Assembly: GCA_024695185.1 (NCBI GenBank)
Contig: JAILIR010000052.1
Coordinates: 1 to 7,159, forward strand
Reading direction: 5' to 3'
Source: a bacterium
GTDB lineage: Bacteria; Bacillota_I; Bacilli_A; Acholeplasmatales; JAEDCM01
DNA length: 7,159 nucleotides
Of the stretch, positions 1 through 5,585 are shown one piece after another. The translations under genes and the position numbers were made by a program. The notes below the pieces were generated by a model, which saw only the letters and a list, made by a program, of their open reading frames with translations, searched no databases and was not told the origin of the DNA. Every line of letters begins with the position of its first letter. Positions within the stretch are counted from its first letter, which is position 1.

Positions 1-1
1 A

Positions 2-511
2 TATTTCTATAGATGGGCCTACATCTATGATTTATATAATTTCTTTATGATTTGTATATCTGTATTTTTACTAATAATGACTTATTTATTTGCTTTTGTT
101 AGAGTTAGTGGCCCAAGTATGAAGCCAACATATAAAAGCGGTGATATACTTGCATGTAGGTCTATTGGCTATAAACCTAAAAATAATGATCCAGTTATCG
201 TATATATGAAAGAAATCACAGGTAAAAATGAACTATATGTTAAAAGAATAGTAGGAGTACCTGGTGATGTTATAATTTTTGATGAAGAATTAAAAACTAT
301 TAGTGTAAATGGAGAGATAGTAGAAAAGGAATGCGGATATTGGTATTATCTAGCATGGAATAATTATTCAAATACTCTTACTCTTGGTGAAAAGGAATAC
401 TTTATTATGGGAGATAATAGAGGAGATTCAACTGATAGTAGAAAGTTTGGACCTGTAAAAAGAAGTGATATCGCAGGTAAGGTATTATTTGATTTCTTCT
501 TCTGGAGGTAG
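2..511 (+). CDS. lepB: Type I signal peptidase, 5'-truncated by window edge
   Basis: Membrane-anchored serine protease that removes signal peptides from exported proteins on the outer face of the cytoplasmic membrane. Numbering from the ATG at 47, one hydrophobic anchor (about 1-18) is followed by the S26-family motifs: nucleophile Ser24 in S-G-P-S-M-K-P-T, general-base Lys66 in Y-V-K-R-I-V-G-V-P-G-D, and the G-D-N-R...D-S-R box at 122-132. All catalytic elements are present. The true start is probably upstream of the window: the frame is open back to base 2, the upstream translation (Y-D-L-Y-N-F-F before the anchor) resembles the usual cytoplasmic lead-in, and the ATG at 47 has no Shine-Dalgarno sequence. 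The first complete codon shown is at base 2. The gene ends 2 nt before the next ORF, whose ribosome binding site lies in its last codons. In related bacteria it sits just after rplS and before rbgA. Family call is secure; the start is not visible. Confidence 0.93.
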   Translation, partial: YFYRWAYIYDLYNFFMICISVFLLIMTYLFAFVRVSGPSMKPTYKSGDILACRSIGYKPKNNDPVIVYMKEITGKNELYVKRIVGVPGDVIIFDEELKTISVNGEIVEKECGYWYYLAWNNYSNTLTLGEKEYFIMGDNRGDSTDSRKFGPVKRSDIAGKVLFDFFFWR

Positions 512-513
512 TT

Positions 514-744
514 ATGTTACTTAAAAATATCGATAAATTACATACTACTGATTTAGGAGTAATTAGAATAAAAAAGAACTTAAAAATAGAATGTAATGAT
601 GTAGTAGAATATTTAAAAGAAAAAGTATTAAAAAAAGATGCTTATATTTATAAGAAGGGTAAGAATTATTATGTTGAAATTGATAATATAATAATTACTA
701 TTAACTCTTATAATTATTCAATTATTACAGCACATATAAAGTAA
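514..744 (+). CDS. Small DUF3781-like protein, function unknown
   Basis: A 76-residue soluble protein with no membrane segment or signal peptide. Its layout matches what I remember of the DUF3781 family (about 80 residues): an N-terminal L-H-T-T-D-L-G-V-x-R-I-K-K-N-L segment (9-23), a central D-V-V-E-Y helix (29-33), and a C-terminal strand-rich half with K-G-K-N-Y-Y-V followed by I-T-I-N-S-Y-N-Y-S-I-I-T-A-H. The family assignment is from memory and unverified. The role is uncharacterised. The C-terminal strands ending in T-A-H vaguely recall small RelE/barnase-like RNase folds, but that is speculation. The ATG start is well supported by GGAGG at 504-508, five nt upstream and inside the end of lepB. 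It is therefore probably translationally coupled to lepB, and it sits 12 nt before rbgA, so it is co-expressed with ribosome-assembly and secretion genes. Confidence 0.8.
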   Translation: MLLKNIDKLHTTDLGVIRIKKNLKIECNDVVEYLKEKVLKKDAYIYKKGKNYYVEIDNIIITINSYNYSIITAHIK

Positions 745-750
745 GGAGGT
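743..750 (+). promoter_or_regulatory. Strong Shine-Dalgarno site of rbgA
   Basis: AAGGAGGT lies 6 nt before the ATG at 757 and overlaps the TAA stop (742-744) of the preceding small gene. It fixes the rbgA start and suggests translational coupling inside the operon. Confidence 0.85.
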
Positions 751-756
751 GTATTT

Positions 757-1596
757 ATGGGCGATGTAGGAAATATTAACTGGTTTCCAGGGCACATGCA
801 AAAGGCTAAAAGAGAAATGCAAGAAAAAATAAAACTAGTAAATATTATTTATTTGGTTTTAGATGCTAGAATACCTAAATCATCATTTAATCCGTTAATT
901 AAAGAAATCGCTTCAAATAGACCTATTTTATTACTTTTAAATAAAGCTGATTTAGCTGATAAGGCCGAAACCGCAAAGTGGATGAACTATTATAAAGACG
1001 CTGGTTATTACTGCTTAGATATAGATGCTATTACAGGTTATAACATGAAAAAAATAGTTCCTTATACTTATGAAATACTTAAAGATAAAATAGATAAGAA
1101 TAAAGAGCGTGGTATTAAGCTATCTATGAAAGCTATGATTACTGGTATCCCTAATGTAGGTAAATCAACTATCATTAATACTCTTGTGAAAAAGAAAATG
1201 ACAATTACTGGTGATAAGCCTGGTGTAACTAAAAACCAACAATGGGTTAAGCTAGATAGTAACTTAGATTTACTTGATACTCCAGGAGTACTATGGCCAA
1301 AATTAGAAGAAAATGGAATTAATCTTGCTTTAATGGGTGCCATTAAAGATGATATTATGCCTATTGATGAAGTTGTTCATTTTGGCTTTGATTTTATGAA
1401 TAAATATTATCAAAAATCTTTCTATGAAAGATATAATATTGATTCTATTAATAATATAAATGATTATTATGACAAAATAGCTAAAGCTAGAGGATGTAAA
1501 AATGATGATTATGAAAAAATAAATAATATCTTTTTACACGATATTAGACATGAAAAGTTAGGACGTGTTACTGTTGATAGACTTACTAGCATATGA
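757..1596 (+). CDS. rbgA: Ribosome biogenesis GTPase RbgA (YlqF)
   Basis: Circularly permuted GTPase needed for late maturation of the 50S ribosomal subunit in Bacillus subtilis. The permuted motif order is plain: G4 N-K-A-D at 62-65, then G1 G-I-P-N-V-G-K-S at 130-137, G2 Thr158 in P-G-V-T, and G3 D-T-P-G at 174-177. The N-terminal N-W-F-P-G-H-M (8-14) is the family hallmark, and a helical C-terminal domain follows from about residue 185. Length is 279 residues, close to the roughly 280 of B. subtilis RbgA, so it appears complete. The start is set by AAGGAGGT 6 nt upstream. It overlaps the start of rnhB by 23-32 nt, an order conserved in many Firmicutes. It is the only gene in the window ending in TGA. 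Nothing odd is seen in the active site. The protein acts in the cytoplasm on the pre-50S particle. Confidence 0.96.
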   Translation: MGDVGNINWFPGHMQKAKREMQEKIKLVNIIYLVLDARIPKSSFNPLIKEIASNRPILLLLNKADLADKAETAKWMNYYKDAGYYCLDIDAITGYNMKKIVPYTYEILKDKIDKNKERGIKLSMKAMITGIPNVGKSTIINTLVKKKMTITGDKPGVTKNQQWVKLDSNLDLLDTPGVLWPKLEENGINLALMGAIKDDIMPIDEVVHFGFDFMNKYYQKSFYERYNIDSINNINDYYDKIAKARGCKNDDYEKINNIFLHDIRHEKLGRVTVDRLTSI

Positions 1597-2209
1597 GAAA
1601 GAATTGTATAAGGAAGGCTATGAATTAATTTGTGGTACTGATGAGGCTGGGCGTGGTCCTTTAGCTGGACCTGTAGTAGCCGCAGCCGTAATTCTTCCTA
1701 AAAATATGATCATTGATGGTGTTAATGATAGTAAACAACTTACAGAAAAGAAAAGAGAAGAATTATTTGATGTAATATATGAAAAAGCTTTGGCTGTTGG
1801 TGTAGCTTTTGTTGATAATAAAAAAATAGATGAAATAAACATATTAGAAGCTAGTAGGCTTGCTATGATGGAGGCTATTAAAAAACTTAAAATAAAACCT
1901 GATTATGTTATTAGTGATGCTATGAAGATGAATATAGATGTTCCTGTTAAACCAATCATTAAAGGAGATGCTTTATCTATATCGATAGCCGCAGCATCAA
2001 TTATCGCCAAAGTCACAAGGGATAGATTCATGGATGAAATGGATTTAAAGTATCCAAATTATGGTTTTAAACGCCATAAGGGCTATCCTACCAAGGATCA
2101 TATAGAAGCTATAAAAAAATATGGTATAACTGAAATTCATAGAATTACATTTAAGCCAATTAAAACAATGTTAGTAGAACAATTAGAGTTCGATTTTGAC
2201 GAAAAATAG
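1565..2209 (+). CDS. rnhB: Ribonuclease HII
   Basis: Endonuclease that cuts the RNA strand of RNA-DNA hybrids and nicks at single ribonucleotides embedded in DNA, starting ribonucleotide excision repair. Numbering from the GTG at 1565, the four metal-binding acidic residues are Asp26 and Glu27 (G-T-D-E-A-G-R-G-P), Asp118 (I-S-D-A-M-K) and Asp135 (K-G-D-A-L-S), by alignment with E. coli D16, E17, D108 and D126. The N-D-S-K-Q-L motif (54-59) and A-A-A-S-I-I-A-K-V-T-R-D block are also present. Length of 214 residues is normal. The start is uncertain because no ATG precedes the conserved core. GTG 1565 has an AGGA only 1 nt upstream, whereas TTG 1574 has the same AGGA (1560-1563) at a better 10-nt spacing and gives M-I-D-L-L-A-Y-E-K, 211 residues. 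Either way the gene begins inside rbgA, implying coupled translation. It is the last gene of the first operon and is followed by a terminator. Confidence 0.95.
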   Translation: MLLLIDLLAYEKELYKEGYELICGTDEAGRGPLAGPVVAAAVILPKNMIIDGVNDSKQLTEKKREELFDVIYEKALAVGVAFVDNKKIDEINILEASRLAMMEAIKKLKIKPDYVISDAMKMNIDVPVKPIIKGDALSISIAAASIIAKVTRDRFMDEMDLKYPNYGFKRHKGYPTKDHIEAIKKYGITEIHRITFKPIKTMLVEQLEFDFDEK

Positions 2210-2231
2210 TTAAAAATTTTTCAAAAAATTT

Positions 2232-2260
2232 CCTTATTTTATTTAAAATAAGGTTTTTTT
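2232..2260 (+). terminator. Intrinsic terminator after rnhB
   Basis: CCTTATTTT (2232-2240) and AAAATAAGG (2245-2253) form a perfect 9-bp stem with a 4-nt loop, followed at once by seven T (2254-2260). It starts 22 nt after the rnhB stop and separates the lepB-rnhB operon from topA. The stem is AT-rich and modest in strength, as is usual in such genomes. Confidence 0.85.
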
Positions 2261-2277
2261 ATTGGCTAAAATCGTTA

Positions 2278-2306
2278 TTGACAAACAAATAAGTGCTATT
2301 TATAAT
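2278..2306 (+). promoter_or_regulatory. Consensus sigma-A promoter of topA
   Basis: A perfect -35 TTGACA (2278-2283) and a perfect -10 TATAAT (2301-2306) are separated by the ideal 17 nt. Transcription would begin near 2312-2314, giving a leader of only about 18 nt before the ATG at 2331. The preceding terminator makes this the likely sole promoter of topA, and full consensus suggests strong expression. Confidence 0.9.
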
Positions 2307-2317
2307 AAATAAGGAAA

Positions 2318-2324
2318 AAGGGTG
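2318..2324 (+). promoter_or_regulatory. Shine-Dalgarno site that decides the topA start
   Basis: AAGGGTG lies 6 nt upstream of the ATG at 2331. An in-frame GTG at 2322 lies inside this motif and would leave a leader of only about 9 nt, so the ATG at 2331 is preferred. Confidence 0.75.
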
Positions 2325-2330
2325 AAGCTT

Positions 2331-4580
2331 ATGAAAAAAATATTAATCGTAGAATCCCCTTCAAAAGCAAAAACTATTGAAGGATATTTAAAAAATGAAT
2401 ATCAAGTATTATCATCTGTAGGTCATATTAGAGACTTATCAACTAAAGGTAAGAAGGGTTTAGGTGTAGATATCGAAAACGGATTTAAGCCAATTTACAC
2501 TATTATACCTGAAAAAACGAAGACAGTTGCTGAGTTAAAAGCTAAGTGTGAAGGTAATAAAGTATACCTTGCAACCGACCCTGACCGTGAAGGAGAAGCT
2601 ATAAGCTGGCATTTAGCTCAAGTATTAGGCCTAGATTTAAATGAAGATAATAGAGTAGTTTTTAATGAAATCACAGAAAATGCAATAGTTAATGCACTTA
2701 AAAATCCTAGAAAGATAGATATGGAATTAACTGAAAGCCAAGAAACTAGAAGAATATTAGATAGAATAATTGGCTTTGAGCTTTCTGGATTAATGAAATC
2801 AAAAATTAAAAGTGAATCTGCAGGACGTGTACAAAGTGTTGCTTTAAAACTAATCGTTGATAGAGAAAAAGAAATCAATGCTTTTATACCTGAAGAGTAT
2901 TATACAATTGATGCTGATTTTGGTAAAACAAAAATTCAAGCATCTGAATATAATGGAGTTAAGTTAAGTATTAAGAGTGAAGAAGAATGTAATAAGTATT
3001 TAAATATGTTAACTGATGATTATCTTGTAACTAATGTTGATGTTAAAGAGACTAAAAGAGAATCAAAACCACCTTACATCACTTCAACACTTCAACAAGA
3101 TGCTTCAAGCAAGCTAAACTTTGATTCAACTAAAACTATGAGAATAGCTCAAGTTTTATATGAAGGAAAAGAAGTAAACGGCAAGTTAAAGGGATTAATC
3201 ACTTATATGCGTACCGATTCAGACAGACTTTCTGATGGCTTTGTAAAGGATGCATATAAGTATATTGAAGCTACTTATGGAAAAGAATATATTGGCAATA
3301 AAAAGCATAAAAATGTAGCACTATCTCAAGATGCTCATGAAGCTATTAGACCAACATATATTACTAATACACCTGATGTATTAAAGGATTATTTAACTAC
3401 TGATGAATATAAGCTTTATCAATTAATATATAATAGAGCATTAGCTAGTTTAATGGCTCCTATGAGCTTAGAAGTAACAAGCATCATATTAAATAATAAT
3501 GGCTTAATCTTTAAAGCTAAAGGTGAAAAAGAATTATTTGATGGTTTCACAAAAGTACTTGGAACACAAAAGCTTGAATATCTACCACAAATTAAAAAAG
3601 GTGATATCCTTCATGCTAAAGAAGTTAGTGGTGTAAAGCACTTTACACAAGCTCCAGCTAGATATACTGAAGCTACATTAATTAAAGAAATGGAAGAAAA
3701 AGGTATTGGTAGACCTTCAACTTATGCTGAAACTATTAGAAAGAATAAATCTAAGAAGTATATTAAAACAGAAAAGCGTCAAATTGAACCTACTGATAAA
3801 GGGACTCTAACTATTAATAAGCTAGATGAATACTTCCCATCAATTATCAATGTTGAATTTACAGCTAATATGGAACATGATTTGGATAGAGTAGCTCAAA
3901 GTGAAGTATCTGGTGAAAAGATCATTAGTGATTTCTATCCTGAATTCGAAGAAAAAATAGCTTATGCTAAGAAGAATATGGATACAGTAGTTCCTACAAC
4001 TGGTAATTTCTGTCCTATATGTGGAAGCCCACTAGTAATGCGTAAGAGCAAGTACGGTGAATTTGAAGCATGTAGTGCTTATCCAAAGTGTAAGTTCGTT
4101 GTAACTAATGAAATGACTACAACAAAAGAAATAGATGATATGGAATGTCCATTATGTAAAAAAGGACAAATAGTTGTTAGAATAAGTAAAAAGGGTAAAA
4201 CAAAAGGTAAAGAATTCTATGCTTGTAATAATTACCCTAAATGTACATTTACATCACAATTTAAACCTACTGGAGATTTATGCCCAATATGTGGTAAGCC
4301 ACTAGTAATAGATGACAATAATGAAGTTATCTGTTCTAATGCTAATTGTGGTAAGCTAGAAGAAGTGTTAACTTGTCCTGAATGCCATACAGGAACATTA
4401 ATACTAAGAACTGCTAAAAAGGGCTCTAAATCGGGAAATTCATTCTATGGATGTAGTAATTATCCTAAGTGTAAATTTGTTAGTCAATATAAGCCAACGA
4501 ACTTAACTTGTCCAAAATGTGGTAAGGTATTATATGATGTAGATGGCGAATATAAATGCCTAAATAAGGATTGTAAATAG
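2331..4580 (+). CDS. topA: DNA topoisomerase I (type IA)
   Basis: Relaxes negatively supercoiled DNA by cutting and passing one strand, countering gyrase behind transcription. Numbering from ATG 2331 (749 residues): the Toprim domain begins at I-V-E-S-P-S-K-A (Glu8 catalytic) and includes the D-P-D-R-E metal motif (Asp83, Asp85, Glu87). S-A-G-R-V-Q-S is at 163-169, the active-site Tyr292 lies in I-T-Y-M-R-T-D-S, and G-I-G-R-P-S-T is at 458-464. The C-terminal tail has five four-cysteine motifs with first cysteines at 561, 606, 651, 682 and 727. Motifs 1, 2 and 4 are long (ending Y-P-K-C); 3 and 5 are short. Motifs 2-3 and 4-5 look like a duplicated module. The protein is longer than B. subtilis TopA (about 690 residues), consistent with the extended tail. 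It is transcribed alone, between its own promoter and terminator. In many Firmicutes topA lies a few genes after rnhB; here it follows directly. Confidence 0.97.
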   Translation: MKKILIVESPSKAKTIEGYLKNEYQVLSSVGHIRDLSTKGKKGLGVDIENGFKPIYTIIPEKTKTVAELKAKCEGNKVYLATDPDREGEAISWHLAQVLGLDLNEDNRVVFNEITENAIVNALKNPRKIDMELTESQETRRILDRIIGFELSGLMKSKIKSESAGRVQSVALKLIVDREKEINAFIPEEYYTIDADFGKTKIQASEYNGVKLSIKSEEECNKYLNMLTDDYLVTNVDVKETKRESKPPYITSTLQQDASSKLNFDSTKTMRIAQVLYEGKEVNGKLKGLITYMRTDSDRLSDGFVKDAYKYIEATYGKEYIGNKKHKNVALSQDAHEAIRPTYITNTPDVLKDYLTTDEYKLYQLIYNRALASLMAPMSLEVTSIILNNNGLIFKAKGEKELFDGFTKVLGTQKLEYLPQIKKGDILHAKEVSGVKHFTQAPARYTEATLIKEMEEKGIGRPSTYAETIRKNKSKKYIKTEKRQIEPTDKGTLTINKLDEYFPSIINVEFTANMEHDLDRVAQSEVSGEKIISDFYPEFEEKIAYAKKNMDTVVPTTGNFCPICGSPLVMRKSKYGEFEACSAYPKCKFVVTNEMTTTKEIDDMECPLCKKGQIVVRISKKGKTKGKEFYACNNYPKCTFTSQFKPTGDLCPICGKPLVIDDNNEVICSNANCGKLEEVLTCPECHTGTLILRTAKKGSKSGNSFYGCSNYPKCKFVSQYKPTNLTCPKCGKVLYDVDGEYKCLNKDCK

Positions 4581-4603
4581 CTTGATTAATTCAAGCTATT
4601 TTT
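4575..4603 (+). terminator. Intrinsic terminator overlapping the topA stop codon
   Basis: AAATAGCTTGA (4575-4585) pairs perfectly with TCAAGCTATTT (4591-4601) around a TTAAT loop, and the 3' arm runs into a T-rich tail (4599-4603, then ATTTATT). The TAG stop (4578-4580) is inside the 5' arm, so termination follows the end of the gene with no 3' untranslated spacer. This insulates topA from the downstream membrane-protein genes. Confidence 0.85.
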
Positions 4604-4608
4604 ATTTA

Positions 4609-4637
4609 TTGACAAAAGGTTAACTTTAGGTTAAAAT
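4609..4637 (+). promoter_or_regulatory. Promoter candidate P1 of the membrane-protein operon
   Basis: A perfect -35 TTGACA (4609-4614), a 17-nt spacer and a 5/6 -10 TAAAAT (4632-4637) lie just after the topA terminator. Predicted transcription start is about 4643-4645, giving a leader of about 40 nt. Spacer and -10 carry the AGGTTAA direct repeats. Confidence 0.75.
4617..4634 (+). repeat. AGGTTAA direct repeats in the promoter (possible operator)
   Basis: AGGTTAA occurs at 4617-4623 and again at 4628-4634, exactly 11 bp apart, about one helical turn. The copies lie between the -35 and -10 of P1 and would put a dimeric regulator on one face of the DNA, overlapping the polymerase site. The repeats are seen directly; the regulatory role is inference, and no regulator gene is in the window. 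Confidence 0.4.
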
Positions 4638-4658
4638 TATAATCGTATTATTTATAAT
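4631..4658 (+). promoter_or_regulatory. Promoter candidate P2 of the membrane-protein operon
   Basis: A perfect TATAAT (4653-4658) has a weak -35 (TTAAAA, 4631-4636) at 16 nt. It lies in TATTTATAATAA (4649-4660), a 12-nt string identical to that around the topA -10 (2297-2308) and at a similar distance from the start codon. It could be an alternative or tandem start site to P1. It is weaker than P1 on -35 match. Confidence 0.4.
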
Positions 4659-4670
4659 AATAAAGGATTA

Positions 4671-4678
4671 GGGGGTGA
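4671..4678 (+). promoter_or_regulatory. Shine-Dalgarno site of the first membrane-protein gene
   Basis: GGGGGTGA matches GGAGGTGA at 7 of 8 positions and lies 6 nt before the ATG at 4685. It supports that start and efficient translation. Confidence 0.75.
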
Positions 4679-4684
4679 GGTAAT

Positions 4685-5572
4685 ATGGGTGAAAAGTTTG
4701 AATACGTTATTGATGAAGAATCTACTATTAAAACAATAGATGAAGAAGAATCTAAAAAACAAGGTAAGATCGTCTATAAAGAAACTAAACTTGGTAATAA
4801 TATTCCTATTCATATTGGTAGTGATAGTTATAGCCAAAAGGAACTATTCACTCCATTTATATATTACTTTATTGCTCTATTTCTTTTTTTTAATATTGCT
4901 GCATACATTGCTTCAGATTTAGTATCTAAAGGGAATGATTTGGGAGGCTTCCTATCATCAATTGGTTTTACTATAGGATATGCACTTATATTAATACTAG
5001 TATCAAAATATGGATTTAAAAAAGAAAACTATGGATCATTTATTAGTAAAAGCTGTAAAGTGGTAGGAGCTAATGGATTAGTAATATTCTTATTCTTAGC
5101 AACCTTTATGATTTATCCGTTATATAGTAATAGTGATTTAACGGTTAAATATCTTATGAAAAAAGCATCCCTATTTTATATTATTTTTATGTTAGATGTA
5201 TCATTACAAGTGTTAATGGTTTATCTAAAAGAAAAATATTCAGAGCATAAAAGATTAATTAATATTATTCTTTTTGCTTTCCAAGAAATATCTATATTAT
5301 GCTATTTATCGGTTATTATACCAATTATGTTTGATAAAAATATTTATATATTTATAGCCTTTATGGTTGCTATTTTAATTACTCTTATCTTATGCTTAAC
5401 AAATTACTTAGTTGTTAAAACTATAAGTATAAGTCATAAGAAGGATAATAGGAAATATTATTTAGTTTTTGAAGATGAAAGACTTGCATATGGTTTATTT
5501 GCACTACTTATTTTATTTTACTTAATTAGTTTTATTCCAAACCTATGTTTTGTCTTATTTGATATATTGTAG
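4685..5572 (+). CDS. Multi-pass membrane protein of unknown family, paralogue 1
   Basis: I do not recognise this 295-residue protein. It has an acidic hydrophilic N-terminal region (about 1-55) and seven predicted membrane segments by eye: about 57-79, 86-107, 126-146, 162-181, 192-215, 220-244 and 269-292. Basic loops between segments 2-3 (K-K-E-N-Y-G-S-F-I-S-K), 4-5 (K-E-K-Y-S-E-H-K-R) and 6-7 (H-K-K-D-N-R-K) suggest a cytoplasmic N-terminus. No signal peptide, catalytic motif or transporter signature is evident. It is a paralogue of the next gene: both share E-S-K-K-Q-G-x-x-V-Y (here 22-31), Y-G-[ST]-x-I-x-x-S (116-123), Y-P at the end of segment 3 (144-145), D-x-x-L-Q-x-L-x-V-Y (here 171-180 with one extra variable residue), I-I-x-P (211-213 region) and N-Y-L-x-x-K (240-245). 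Promoter elements and a strong ribosome binding site precede it, so it is the first gene of its operon. Coding is confident; function unknown. Confidence 0.85.
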   Translation: MGEKFEYVIDEESTIKTIDEEESKKQGKIVYKETKLGNNIPIHIGSDSYSQKELFTPFIYYFIALFLFFNIAAYIASDLVSKGNDLGGFLSSIGFTIGYALILILVSKYGFKKENYGSFISKSCKVVGANGLVIFLFLATFMIYPLYSNSDLTVKYLMKKASLFYIIFMLDVSLQVLMVYLKEKYSEHKRLINIILFAFQEISILCYLSVIIPIMFDKNIYIFIAFMVAILITLILCLTNYLVVKTISISHKKDNRKYYLVFEDERLAYGLFALLILFYLISFIPNLCFVLFDIL

Positions 5573-5573
5573 T

Positions 5574-5578
5574 GAGGA
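5574..5578 (+). promoter_or_regulatory. Shine-Dalgarno site that decides the second paralogue's start
   Basis: GAGGA lies 7 nt before the ATG at 5586 and 1 nt after the preceding stop. The reading frame opens earlier at a TTG (5550), but that would overlap the upstream gene and lacks a ribosome binding site, so ATG 5586 is chosen. Confidence 0.75.
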
Positions 5579-5585
5579 TAAAATT

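Noticed and set aside
47..49. ATG at 47 as true start of lepB
   Set aside because: No ribosome binding site upstream, and the frame stays open with family-like residues to the window edge. An upstream start is more likely.
1068..1343. Reverse-strand ORF of 91 codons
   Set aside because: Lies wholly inside rbgA, antisense to its conserved GTPase motifs; no ribosome binding site or recognisable product. A shadow of the real gene.
1618..1842. Reverse-strand ORF of 74 codons
   Set aside because: Antisense to the conserved N-terminal core of RNase HII; no independent support.
2322..2330. GTG at 2322 as topA start
   Set aside because: It sits inside the Shine-Dalgarno motif serving ATG 2331, and the conserved N-terminus (K-K-I-L-I-V-E-S) starts right after that ATG.
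2618..2878. Reverse-strand ORF of 86 codons
   Set aside because: Antisense to conserved topoisomerase I sequence; no independent support.
4646..4662. AT-only inverted repeat TATTATT-TAT-AATAATA in the membrane-operon leader
   Set aside because: Seven A-T pairs with a 3-nt loop are expected by chance in such AT-rich sequence and overlap a likely -10 element; not called as a riboswitch or operator.
4652..4837. Reverse-strand ORF of 61 codons
   Set aside because: Overlaps the promoter and start of the first membrane gene on the opposite strand; hydrophobic runs come from reading A-rich codons backwards.
4740..4922. Second forward ORF of 60 codons in another frame
   Set aside because: Nested in the first membrane-protein gene, whose frame is supported by homology with its neighbour; no ribosome binding site.
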